A stretch of 64,000 nt of DNA from Hirudinaria manillensis. Taxonomy: Eukaryota > Annelida > Clitellata > Hirudinida > Hirudinidae. The stretch covers positions 6,775,001 to 6,839,000 of the forward strand of contig CM067537.1 in NCBI GenBank assembly GCA_034509925.1. Direction: 5' to 3'. The stretch's first letter is position 1. Every line of letters starts with the position of its first letter. A program made the position numbers and the translations under genes. Below, piece by piece: positions 1-12,771 of the stretch. The notes under the pieces were generated by a model, which was given only the letters and a program-made list of their open reading frames with translations, had not been told where the DNA came from and did no database searches.

Positions 1-2444
1 TAATATATCAGATCAATGAAGTTTAACGATGGGGTGTTGCGAGGCCAAAATTAGACAGGGAGCAAATGCAAACCATTACCGGGGTCGATTAAAATCTCAA
101 ATCTAATTTGAACATCGTAATTCATTCATAAATTGCCCGTAATTAATAAATCTAATTAAAAAAATCCCTCATTCTTGTCTTCGTCGACGTAATTTGATTT
201 CATTTCCAAGTGCGAGCAATCAATTCCGGAGAAGGAAATTCCGACGGATAAATAAATAAAAATTATAATAAATAAATAAATATAAATAAATAAATAAAAA
301 AAAAGAAATAAAGAAGCAATTCTTTGTAGGGAGAGGATGGGAGGTTGTTCATGTCGAACGTGAATTTACAACAGAACGGGGAGGAAATCGCTAAAAGGAA
401 ATAAACAACCAGGATCGAGATAAATGTCTTCATCGAATTAAAAACACTTTTCCTTACGATCCCTCCTTCCCTCCTTCCTTCCTTCCTTTGATGAGCTGAT
501 GGAAGAAATTCCCACGTCTTCCTTGGAAGCAGATCCGCCTCCGCAATGAAATTGAGTTTTCCACTAGACACAATCATCTTTTTGCACCGAGGTCGAACCA
601 TTGACAACGCACGAGCGATCACTCACTCGGGACTAACTTTCCATGACCTTCAAGAGGCAACAAGAACGTGGCCAAAAAGCCCCAACACTCACCACGAAGT
701 TAATCAACAGAGCGGGTCCCGAGCCCCTCTACCTTTGGTCATCACGCGGCGACCCGCTTCCGCTTTCGTCATCCATCGGGAGATTGAGAGAGGGGAGGTT
801 ATCAGACCTTTTGCTATCAATACGTTAAGGCCTTTATTTAATTGCACGGAGATTACTCGCGGTTTAAAATGTCCAGTTAACTAATTGATTATTTCTGGTT
901 CGTGGTCGAACCAGAACTAAAGAACTTTACATTATCGTACATTAAATTGTAGTCGTTCGGCTGCAGACGACATAAAAATCAACAGCAACACCCAGGTCTT
1001 GAAACGTAAACAATCACAATCAGTGACGACGACGACATCGACGACAACGACGACGGCGACGCTTACGATAATTAAGATGAGAAGGAGCGGGAAATGACAG
1101 ACGGGTCATGACCACGGATGCTTCCCGTTGGAGGCTCGAAATGTAAAATCAAAAGGAGAAAAACTACAAACGGCACAACCGCTATCTCTGATTTCATAGG
1201 AGGCCGCGTCCCACGACGCCAGCAGTTACGAGCAACCCTCGGATCAGCCGTCGACTTGAACTTTAACCCCCGAAGACAAGCCCGGATGCGCCCAGCCTGG
1301 CAAATCTGTACATTCGCAAGATCCACATAGTCGCCGCCCCCAATGGCTTTTATGGGATGATAATTTCTATTTAAAAAAAAAATTTTAAACAAAAGAGAGC
1401 ACACAGAAACAATCCTCACGTCTAAAAACGATGTAAACACGACCGTGCGTTAGGGATGGCGATCGAAAATAGCATTTCTAATAATAGAAACAAATGAAGT
1501 GGCACGAAGTCATCCGAGAAGCGACCTACAAAAAAAACGCGGCGAGCAGACGACTATCCGCAATGGCGCGCCACCCCCTACGGCTGAACAAAAGAGCCCC
1601 ACGGGCCCGATAAACCAGACCCGGTCCCAGACCAGGGACAGGAAACGACTCCTAGCTGACGGTCTCAAACAACCAAAGAACAAAAGTTATTACAATTCCT
1701 AATAGTTCTATGAAAGGTTGTCAAATAAAGAAAAAAAAAGAGAGGTTGGCGAGACCAAAATAAGATCGGTCGTTTAGGGGGAGGGGCAAGCGAGGTGCGA
1801 GAACCAATGGCTCGTCGGGGCCGTCGTGCACGTAAACAACACAAGTCTGGAACAAGCGACCGTTTACAATGAAAGAATTGTTTCATTTGTCTATTTATTT
1901 ATTTATTTTTTTATGTGTAGACACTGGTGTCTCCAAGAGCCATGTTGTCTCCTTCCATCTCGTCCAAGGGACGACGTAAACATATATATATATTGGCATG
2001 TCACTTCATGAGAGAAAAAAACTGTGATGCCCAGCTAACAAAGAAGAGCTGATGAGTGAATGAAAGAATGGATGAATGAAAGAATGAATGATTGAAGGAT
2101 ATATTATATACAAAGATACGACGACATGCATGGCCTCTGACGACCAACTTTATAGCAGTGAACAGAAGTAGTAACTGTAGTTAATGGCCAACGTTGCTAT
2201 TATCGACGATAGGTAACGATATAATTAATTAATATTAATTCAATAATAAACGTGGTTAGAACTTTTTCTTTCCAATAAAAAAAAATCCAAAAAAATCATT
2301 GTCCGCACTTCTCGAGAGAAACTCAACGAAACATAAACGAAGAAAGAGAACTGCTTGCAGTGCGCACCACTGGCAAGAGTTTCTGCTCGGAATCGCCCCC
2401 GGAGAGAAGGCCCGGCAGCGGACGTTCGGACGCCCCCCGTCGAA
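1..2444. other. Intergenic stretch, no gene recognised
   Basis: No open frame here shows a protein I recognise or convincing exon structure on either strand. The part nearest 2444 is presumably the 3' UTR and polyadenylation region of the minus-strand lingerer gene. The remainder is AT-rich with short tetranucleotide runs, for example AAAT repeats near 245-300 and TTCC runs near 465-490. Confidence 0.5.
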
Positions 2445-2540
2445 TCAGTTGCCGGTTGGCCAGTATGCCGTGTTGTAGGATTTGTTTGGTCCGACCTTCT
2501 GCTGCCCTGCGCTCGCTCCTCTGTTGCCGAGCGACATTTC
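2445..2540 (-). other. lig: Terminal coding exon of lingerer
   Basis: After the CTAG acceptor the exon reads 31 codons and a stop, in phase with the exon that ends HHTMVAQ near 2690. It gives EMSLGNRGASAGQQKVGPNK and then SYNTAYWPTGN. Other frames here are longer but do not match the family tail. The short aromatic YW ending agrees with UBAP2L. Confidence 0.75.
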
Positions 2541-5500
2541 CTAGAGGAATCAAAAGACCCTTCGTGAATTTCACTCGTCACGAATTTTGCTCGTATTTGT
2601 TTTAAATTTACCATTAAAAATTAAACTATTCGAGATATTTTAATAATATGGTATTGGCAAAATGCAAAGAGAGGACTACCACGCACCTGAGCTACCATGG
2701 TGTGGTGGAGAATCTGGGAGTGATTGGGGTGACCCATGACGGGCATGAAGGGCCCTCCGTACACGGCCGGTCCGGCTCCCGGAGTTCCGGTCTGCGTTCC
2801 CCCCGGCACGTTCAGTCCGAACGAGGACGGAGGAGTGCCTCCGTGGAATCCGCTTTTGTCGAAGCCCTGCAAAAGACCGATCACGGTTAATGCTATAGAA
2901 CGATAATTATGAAAATACACAACTATTATAGAAGCTCACCTGGACATGTTGCTTGTTGAAACCACTGCCAGAGGCCAACAACATATCACCATGGCTCGAA
3001 GCTAAAAGCAAAACACGGATTAAAGTTAAACTTAACATTAATTATTCACAAAATAAATTTAAAGACGTGGATAAATTACAATACAAAAGTAGAAAATGTA
3101 TCCTTAACCTAAAACAAGATATATTCCGCACAAAAGGTTAAAACAAACCTTGGGTGCCTCCGTTGGCACTCTTAGCCAGAGTTGCCTGTGATTGGTTGAA
3201 TCCTTTGGGGAAGTCTTGTGACTGGCCACCACCTAATAAGATTGTAATACATAATTTACTCTAACGTAATGCAATAACAAAGTATTTTGTTATATTATAT
3301 TTTCCATAATTTTATTGTAAAAAAATCTGATTTACATGGCAATTAAAGAATCATAATGATCTCATCTAACATTCACGTAATTTGAAATGCAACACAACAA
3401 TGCACGCAACGACTGAATATTTAATGAATTGCATTGTTTACAATCATATTTGCAAAAATTAATTTAAAATGACCACAATAACCTATTCTTATGGGAATGC
3501 TAACAGAACATTCAGCAAAACTAGAGATTCTGCAACAATAACAAAAACGATGCTCTTTTCCAGGAGACACTAACCCATGTTGAATGCATGTTGCGACCCG
3601 TAAACACCTCCGGGCTTCTGTTGGTACTGAGAAGAAGGTACACTGGCTTGGAGGGCGGGGTTGGTTGGCATTGGCACAGCCTGAGAAGAAAATAAAATCA
3701 TGATTGATCCAAGATTTTAAATAATTTTAAATAAATTTTAAATAATAATAAACAGTCGAGTAGAGCACACAATCCGAGAAAGAAACGCATTGAATGAAAA
3801 CAAGTTATAGGAAGGAATCAACAAAGATGTCTACGTACCATTCCGCTCATAGGCATGACAGGTATGTAGGGCATGAGACCCGTGCCAGGGATGTAGTTGA
3901 TGTAATTGAAGCCTGAATAAGGATGGAACTGTTGGCTCGCAGATCCCGTGGCCGGTTGTTGAGGTTGCAGAGAACCGCCGGGTTGAGCGGGCTCCAGGGG
4001 AGTCAGCTTGGTATCTGAGCCTAAAAATGTTGACCAGTAATTACTTCTAAGGTCGAGGTTAAAATATCATTCATTTATTTATCGTTAATTATTTGATTAT
4101 TAATTTATTTTTAGTAATTATTTTTAATGTCAAGTAAAGGTATAATGAGGAATTTGTTCAGTTAAGCGGTTCAAGTTCAACTTTTACAATGCCATCAGAA
4201 AGACCAACCTCCGAACGTCTGACTCTGAGCTGACATCTGTTGACCGCTTCGTCCCTGCAGGGTACTCGTCATCTGGAAGGGTACGTCCACATACGAACCA
4301 CCCTGGGTATTTTCAAAATACTGTTGATACTATCGATAAGAGAAAAAATCATCACTGTACGAATGACACTTTGCATGCTTTACTTTTTGCATGGTACAAA
4401 ATAAGCTATTAAATATCAAACATCCAGTTAAGAATATAAATAAGCAGAAATAATAATAGTAATAATAACAATAATATTTCACTGGGATTGTTGAACCCAG
4501 CAAGATGCAAACACACACACGCACACACACAACACTAAGACTCACCACGTTGAAGTGTTGGGCTTGCATGTCCTCATAGGCATATCCAGTCAAGGCCTGC
4601 TGAGAGTGCTGGTAACCCTGGTCAGAGGAAAAATGTGATTTATCAGGGAATTAATTTATGTTTACCAATTATTAGTTAGGATTAATTAGGTGATTGATTA
4701 ATGGATTTATGAAAAATCAGAAAAAGACAAAAGACTAACAAAGGGAGCCAGCTGGAATCCTGGTGGTTGACTGATCATGTAGTTGGTGTTCAATAGGTTC
4801 ACGTTGCCCTGATAGTTCATCATGTGCTTCCCAGCTGGATTAACAAACAAATAAGAATAAAATAATATCCTTAAAATTCTATTTAAAAATGAATTTGTCC
4901 TAAGACCACTGCAAAGATGTCTCAATATTTTGAACAGACATAGCTAAAATTTAAAAAAATGTAAGTCTAAAAATTAATAATATTAAGTGATAATTTTTAT
5001 ATTCATTTTCATATATTCATATTTTGAAAGATATAATAATATTTTATAATATTAATTATAATAATTATTATTAATAGTAATGATAATCGTCCTTACTTGT
5101 CGTTTGGGTGGCAGACTTTGAGCTAAGCGAGAGCTGAGAGTTGGAGGATTTCGTGGTTCCTACGGAGGCAGATGTCGAAGTTGCAGACGTCGAGAGGTTC
5201 GCGCTCGACGTGGTGTTGGTGGCAGTCGTCAGACTCGCAACTCCGATCACGTTAGAAGACTGGTCGAACTGACTGGCGCCTGCGACCGCGTTGGCAGCGG
5301 AGGAAGCGCTCGCGGTTTCCTTCAGGCCCAGCTTGCTCAAATCCGATGCCAGCTTGTTCGGACCGGAGGCCGCGGGAATTCCGGAGCTCGCGGAAGAGCT
5401 CGGTCGGCTTCCGGCTCCTACGTTGCCGCCGTCTCTTTGGAAGGATTCCTGTTCCGTCGGGGAGCGGAAGGGAGCGTTGCGGAACAACAACTGGCTCGAC

Positions 5501-8500
5501 TGGTTGTTGTAATTTTCTGGCAGCGATGCAGAAGGGTAGGAGGAGGAGCTTGGGTGGTGGTGGAAGGGCGGAGGAGCCTGGGATGAGGACTCGCCGCCGC
5601 TCGATCCGAGGTTGCCACCCTGGTAGGCGCTGGACCCGGAGCCGTGGAAAGATCCCACGTTGACGCCCCCTCCGACGTTGCTCGTCGGCAGGTAGGAACT
5701 GCCGCCACCCAGGTACATACCGCCGCTGCCGGGATAAGCGGAGGATGGCATGTGGTGGTAAGGAGACTGGTGGTAGAGATTCGACACGTTCGCAGAGCTG
5801 TCAAAGACCAGAGAAGATGGCTGCTTGTCGCTTCCATAACCCTTGGAGAACTGGTGATTGTACGCATAGGCGCTCGGGTTGCCGGCAGAGCCGTCGCTTC
5901 CTCTGAGGCCGTAAGGGTACTGCAGCTGACTGTTTGGTGGGTGGTGAGGATGCTGAGACTGAGCGGATGCAGAGATCGGCAGGTCGGCCGTCGAGTGACC
6001 CACCGAAGACGCGTGACTTCCACCGGACGATGTCGAGGCAGCAGACGAAGACGGGTTGCTGACCGTCGGAGGCGTGCTTCCGAGGGAAGAGGCCAATCCC
6101 AGGGAGCCCAGACCCATGCCCTTCTGGTCTGCTTGCTGCTGGAAGGTTGATGACAACAACGACTTCTCCAACTGCGTCGTGCTCGATGATTGCATCTGGC
6201 CATAGCCTGAACGATTACAAAATTAAACAATGTTGTTCTCAATAGTATCCACATAGGCTGAAAAAGTTGCAAAGAGTCAATGTAGTACCGGAAGGAGGCT
6301 GCTGCTGTACAAATGCGAGGGACTTCCTGTCCTCGGGTGTTGGAGAAGTGAAGGGCACCTTTAAAGAATAAATAAACAACAAATCATTCAGCACAAATAT
6401 TCATATCGAATGCCTATCTGAACCGAGCTACCGGCGTAAAATTACGATACCTTTCCGCCGGAAATTTCGGCCGAAGACGTCTGGTAAGCTCCGGCGCTTC
6501 CGGAAGCAGTGCCGCTCGAGCCGGAAGAACCGCCTCCGATGGCCGCCGCCTCTGCCACGGCCTGCCTCCTCTCCTCGACCCTACTGGAACTCATCATGTC
6601 TTCGACTGCGGACTTCAAGTGCAAAGCGTCGTGAGCGTTCTGTACGTGCAGGTTTGACATCGATGCGACGCTGGGTGCGAGGTTCCTGCGTTTGTTAGGG
6701 AAAGAAAAAGATTAAAGTGTTTGTTAGGCATTTTAATCCCACGTCTCGTGTTAATCCCATGTCAAAAACAGCATAATGGAAATATATCAAGCAATTTTTT
6801 TAAATAAAAAGTGTAGAATAAAGCCAGTTCGAGAAACTATAAATTTCAATAGTAAAACCTCAAATAACATGCAAAGCATAACACCTTGGAACTAACCCAG
6901 ACATGTACTGCTGGAGATTCATTCCCTGCTTGTCTTGGATCAGTTCAGACTGGTTCTGTTGATTACCAGCGGAAAGAAGACCGGCGTTGCTCGGAGAATC
7001 CCAGTTTCCGAACTGGACGTCCAGCTGCATGCTGCCCATGGATCCTGGCATCTCCACAGCAGATTGGGGGATCTGAAGCCAAGACAAACATTCATAAAAG
7101 CAGTGTCATTGCATGCTTAAATTTCGTTTAACAAAAATGCAGGAAATAAAATAAGTACATGGTCGTGTTCTTAATTAATTCAAAATAATTTAGCATAACC
7201 ATATAAATGCATATTCAAAGGTACCAGTGTTATATGATTTGAAAGTTCAAACGAGTTAAGCAGGTCGACAGATTAGCTGGGGTCTCGACCCTCTATCTGA
7301 ATGAAAGAGGCACCCCATGGTTCGGACAGTCGCCATAGAACAAACCTTTGATGGTACTTTTGACTTCAGGTGCTGTTGCTGGAGATGCTGCTGAGTCTTG
7401 GATCTTTCCAGCTGCTGCAATAGAGGGGCAGCATTATGTCCAGCAGCTGCCATGTTTCTTCCAGGTGAATTGTTGCTTCCAATCTGAAACATTCCGATTA
7501 GATTGAGCCGAAGTCTGACGGCTATCCAGAATACTTCAAAGTAATTATCTAAACAGATTCCTTCATCGTTCGCATTTTAACAATTCCAGACAACATGCCA
7601 CTAATTAACTAATGAATTAATTCAATTACTACTAACTATAGGCTTTTATGGCTAAACAGAGAAATGCCTTCAAATGTCAAAATAACGACAAAGCAAGAAA
7701 ACCTCCAGGAAAAGCCATAGGGAAAAGAAGACTTACCCCAACCGCATTTTTAATGCATTCTGTTGCCTCCTTGGCATAATGGCTCAAGTACATGGCAGAG
7801 GAATGGGGGACTTGAGGCGAGTATGAGTCTGGCATTCCTTGGCCCAAAGACCTCATGACACCATAAGCCCTGAAATGTGATGGAGTTTTTGGAATAATTT
7901 CCACAAAGATTCAGAACCTCGAAGCATTTTGCATTCCATCAATTGAGTGACCAAGCAACAAATGCTATTCAAGTTTTATTTGTTATTTAAAATATTATTA
8001 ACAAATACTTCTTAAACATTATTTTTGAATAATTATCAAAGCCAGCTGTCGATGTTTTGCCGTCTGCATTGCGACAAGAACTAGGGAACGAAACAAAACC
8101 TGTTGTGAGCGGAAAGTCCGGCAATGTCTTTGCCCTGATGCTGCTGTTGTTGACCGAGATGGTGATGGTGACCTTGAACATCTTGAAGGTTGTAGGTCAC
8201 GCCTTGCTGCTGAGCCTGCTGGGCAGCCTGTTGCAGCTGATGTGCGAGATGCTGTTGCTGCGGCTGCTGGTGGACCCCGCTCGGTTCTGATATTTGGTAG
8301 TGCGTCTGTTGGACCTGGGCAGTCATCTGATGGGCTGCCATTTGATGGGCAGTCTCGGAAGGAGCGCCACTGTTCGTGGCAAATCCTCCGCTCGGCTGGG
8401 CAGGCTGGTGATTCATTGCCGGAATGCTTCTAGTCAGCACCAGGCTTTCCTCGAGCTGGTTGGAGAATAGGAAAACCATAAACCACTTATCACTCTATTA

Positions 8501-10597
8501 CTTAGCATGTGGAGGTGGTAAACATTGCGATTCACAATTGTGAAATGTTAATGTGAATCACAACAATGCAACCCAGCTTAGGATTAACTTATGCCAAATG
8601 CAATGTTTGCCACCTCCCAGTCTCTCGTTGCAAACACATTTCCAGAGTTTAGCATAAAAGTGGTAAGTCATCTGAATAATTAAATAAATAATCAGAATGA
8701 ATAATCCTAATAAATAATCTCCTACCGAGCCATCCCAGTCATCTGCATTAGTCCATTCATCATTGTTGTTCCAACCTGTTGAGATTATTATCACTTTAAT
8801 AATGCTTTAAGAGACACTTAACATTATTTCAATTCAATGGCATTTGAAATACATTCTGATAGATGTGCCCAACATCATGCTTTAAGGCACAGGCATGAGC
8901 CATGCTGATACAATGGCATAAGCATATGTATAATAGTAAAAGTAATTATTGTTATTATATATGTATAAATTTATAAGTTTATTATGAAACCAACTCTCTG
9001 TCTCCTTGCCATTTTCTGCAATGCTGTTTGACCACAGCTCAATGTTCTGATGCTCGAAGGAGTGATCTCTATCCCTGAAGTTCCTGAGAAAATAATTTAA
9101 ATAATAAAATAATTGTCAAGAAAACTCAACAGAGACGTGCAGGTATAAATGGAGCTAATTAATTCTGTCATTGTCCAAGCATTAACATAATAATAAAATA
9201 ATAGTAAACAAACACGTCCCAACAAGCAAAACCAATCGGGTTAGAAATTAACGAGACTGCATAATTAATCGATATTACCTTCCTCCAGGTCTTCCAGCTC
9301 CAGCTCCTTGATTTAAAAAAAAAACCAATTAAAACATGAATTCGTAATAAATTTGCAATAATTTGAACGAGACAATTTCATATCATCTTCTTACCTCTTC
9401 TACGGCCTCTGGTCCCGTCGTGGACCCTGTCGGGGGCTCCCGGCCTGTCCCCGGTTCTTTCTCTGCTGTTGCTCAAGCCGTTCAAAGACCCTCTGCCAGC
9501 TCCTACTCAGAAGGACAGAAATAATCAATGGTACATCAACTCTGTGGCTCTCAGATTTAAATCAAATGTTTCGATTTTTACCTCTTCCGGCACCTGAAAA
9601 TTAATATTTATCGATCAATTTAATTTTTAAAGTGTACATTTAAAGTATTCATAAAATTCTCCAATTGTTAACAAAGAACTTATTTTAAATGAGGACCAAA
9701 CCCGACCAAAAACAAATCCAATCACCAACCTCTTCCGAACCTCGGGTTTCCCCTGTCCCTGCGTCCCCTGCCGTAAGACTCGGTCTGACCTTCCGAGTTC
9801 TCCCAACTTTCTGACTTGTCCGTTGATCTATCGGCGGCCTGGGTATTCTGGGCCGTTTCAGCCTGAGCTCTGTTGGCACCAGTTGGCTTTCTCTTCTTTT
9901 TCATTTCATGCCACTCATCCTGAGGTTTTTAATTATGTATAAATGTTAAAATAAAATTGCTAAACCAGTACACCACAATTTTGAATAATAATTCCTGATG
10001 TTAATAATCAAAGCTTCACAAAAGATAAGACTGACTAAATTGTACATAATCAATTCATTTTGATGAATAAGAGGAGCCCAAATCATGTTCAGAAATTTGT
10101 GTATTCAACTTAACGAAAAAGCATTCAGACTGTATTTCAATTAGCTTGTACTACAAATATGCTATCTCTAGTATAGATGCCCTACTTGATGGTTATCTTT
10201 TTCAAAGAGCAAGTCGACAGCTTGGTTTGCATCACCATTGCAGTCATGAAGAGCCGTATAAGCCTCGTCTGCCGAACGTCCAGTCAAATCCGAAACCTTG
10301 GAAATGTTTTAATAAATTTTTAAGAATTTGATCGACAAAGACTTTCTAATACGACAAGAACCTCTTTAATTTTTTTCATCATTTCTGGATCTGTATTGAA
10401 ATCTGACTTGTCGGCTGCCATGCGAGCTATACGCAGCTGTTCTGCTGTTGGCTAGAACACATGAGAAAAGTTTTATCATTTAAATCTATCAACAAATTTC
10501 ATTGTTGCTAAGTATAAACCTGGTTCTTGTGATCTGAGGTTCCATTGGCCACCTGAGATGCTTTGCCCCCTTTTGACTTTGTCTTTGAAGTGCTCAT
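2445..10597 (-). CDS. lig: Lingerer / UBAP2-like ubiquitin-associated protein (multi-exon)
   Basis: Orthologue of Drosophila lingerer and vertebrate UBAP2/UBAP2L, a cytoplasmic RNA-binding and stress-granule protein. The first coding exon starts at 10597 (MSTSKTKSKGGKASQVANGT). The next two, about 10450-10362 and 10297-10177, encode a UBA domain including GRSADEAYTALHDCNGDANQ. An Arg/Gly-rich segment follows (exons about 9921-9290, e.g. ESYGRGRRDRGNPRFGRG). Two family-specific blocks are clear: SAVEMPG with LDVQFGNWD near 7000-7070, and the UBAP2-Lig core VPFTSPTPEDRKSLAFVQQQ near 6300-6360. A long Ser/Gly/His-rich and Gln-rich low-complexity region makes up much of the rest. The last exon, 2445-2540, ends SYNTAYWPTGN-stop, resembling the UBAP2L tail (recalled as ending NKPYWATN or similar). 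Domain order is complete for the family. Small exons in the middle were not all delimited, so total length is not given. Confidence 0.9.
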
Positions 10598-12500
10598 TTT
10601 ATGTACAGAAAATGCAATTATGTACCTACCAAAAGAAAAACAAAACAATGATAAATGGTGTGAAATTGCTCAAATGTCAGGTAAAAAGGCTATTAATTCT
10701 AGTCGCTTAATAGAAAGTCCAGGCTTTTAAAGTGTAAGAATGAACCAAATATGCAGTAGTGTGAATCTCGCCAAGAAACCAAAAATGCAACATAAACGAA
10801 ATATGGTTTCTAGGTAATGTAAACCGTAAAAACGAGTTCCAAAACAATGTAATCCACCGAGTAACAATAGAGCGTTTTTCGAAAGTTCCAAACACAGTCG
10901 CTATCCGAGCAAGTTAAAGCGCTATTTTTGCGGCGAACAATGGAATGGAATAGACGATTAGTCATCAAAAATCGTTTTGGAAATGTTAAGTTAAAAATAA
11001 ATAATTTCCTTTCAATGATTTAAAACATTAGCAACCAACTGGAACGTTAAAAAATGTCTTACAATGCTGGACGAATTAATATTTCCCAGCTTGTAGAATG
11101 ATACTTTTACAAAGAATATAAATGTAGAGCGTCACGTGACCGGTAGCATTTCCTACAGTAATCGGATGCGCCGCTAAATATTACGTTAAATTTTAATGCG
11201 TAATTAAAAATCCTATTTATTATGTTTAGTAAAAAATAAATTTTTAAAAATTGGTGTTAACGATCATAAGAAACACTAAGCCTATGTGATTAGCTAATTT
11301 GGACTGTTGAAGCTAGCAAGCTAATATTGTTTGATTACCATTAATCTTAATGTACATTAATCAGTCAAAATATTAATTAACTTCATGCAAATCATACGTC
11401 TTTACCTTTAAGATAAACTTCACCACAAATTTTAAAAGAAGAAAACAGCAACGAAAGTATAGCAAATAGGATAGTAAAACATTCGAAGAATTTAAAATAA
11501 TTCAAAATAATTGTAAAATAACAAGAGAACACTAGTTTCCTTTGAAAACTAAGATGGAAATTTAATGGGAATTTATTTCAACAATTTCAACAGTGAAACA
11601 CATTTTGAATTCCTTTTATTGATAAATTAATTTTTAGAAAATAAAATTCACATAATCAACAGAGAGTAGCATTGAAAATCGCAATAGTGGCATGGTTGGG
11701 TTTTTTAAGAGACGAATTTAGGGGACTCATTTATAATTCTCAGCAAATTTTAATAATATCAAGTTAGAATTGTAATATAGATAGTCTCAATTACAATTAC
11801 TCTTACGCTCGTAAACGGTGATTTAAATTCAATAGCAGAAATACGTTCCTAATTAGAATTGCCCTTTCTGAATATCATAAGCGCATAATGCGATTTAATT
11901 ATCGTAGATTAAGCGCTAGATACAAGCAACAATCTAAATCGACAACCGAACCCCACCAAGACTAGTGACATCCATACCAGAAGAAACTTCTGCCTATAAA
12001 TAATATTAAATTATTATTTTTCTGTACAATACCCAAAATAGCATATATCTCTACCTAGCATCAAATCTACAAGAACATGCAGAAGCATTTCAACTTTAGC
12101 CATTAAATTTACATTCAGGCATCAAAATTTACAGAACACAGGCAGTCAGGCCCCAGATGGAAAGTGACAGGATCCCACATTTGACCACAGGCCATACATA
12201 TATCAAGCTGCCCTGTCTAGTCCCACAGTCACCAATTTGTTAGTCAAAGCCTGCCTAGCTGAACCCCAAAATTGCCCACAAAAATAATGAAAGTCATTTA
12301 TAAAATGTTTATTTTAACAATTATAATAAAATACATTAGAAGAAAACATAGAAAAACAATTAATTTCAAAGTTCAAGGTTTTTGTCTCCACTGCCATTCC
12401 TTCTTTCCTCCTCATCCACAAATCATTCGACGAAGATCAGTTTACAAATCCTTTTTCATATGGCAGTAGAAGTGTTACTTCAACTTCGGGTGGGTAGTTA
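10598..12500. other. Upstream region of lingerer, no coding gene seen
   Basis: The 5' UTR of lingerer probably begins with a splice acceptor (TTTTGGTAG) just upstream of the start codon, so the promoter lies further out, likely around 10900-11200. Apart from the palindromic E-box listed separately, I see only AT-rich non-coding sequence and no supportable ORF. Confidence 0.4.
11131..11140. promoter_or_regulatory. Palindromic E-box GTCACGTGAC upstream of lingerer
   Basis: A perfect 10-base palindrome with a CACGTG core, the type bound by bHLH-zip factors such as USF, TFEB or Myc/Max. It lies about 530 bases upstream of the lingerer start codon, beyond an apparent 5' UTR intron, so it could sit in the core promoter. 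Function is inferred only from motif and position. Confidence 0.35.
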
Positions 12501-12519
12501 GATGACCGATTGAGTTAGT

Positions 12520-12648
12520 GAGTGAATGAGTGAGTGAGTGAGTGAGTGAGTGAGTGAGTGAGTGAGTGAGTGAGTGAGTGAGTGAGTGAGTGAGTGAGTG
12601 AGTGAGTGAGTGAGTGAGTGAGTGAGTGAGTGAGTGAGTGAGTGAGTG
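12520..12648. repeat. (GAGT)n tetranucleotide microsatellite, about 30 copies
   Basis: A nearly pure head-to-tail run of GTGA/GAGT units over about 130 bases, with slightly imperfect copies only at its left edge. The apparent protein of repeated Thr-His-Ser-Leu on the minus strand is simply this repeat translated and is not a gene. Confidence 0.95.
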
Positions 12649-12771
12649 TTACTTTTTATTACCCCTGAAATGCACAACAAATTTAATTAATCCAGAAATT
12701 TCCAAAAGGGAAGCCGTTTAATTAACCAAACAAAACATCCAACATCATGGGTTGTCAAAAGGCTTCTTTCT

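Noticed and set aside
5291-6150. Long plus-strand frames opposite the lingerer Ser/Gly-rich exon, and an alternative minus frame
   Set aside because: They are shadows of a low-complexity coding exon; the frame with in-phase splice joins is the lingerer one.
12498-12680. Open frame encoding repeated Thr-His-Ser-Leu
   Set aside because: It is the (GAGT)n microsatellite read through; there is no coding signal outside the repeat.
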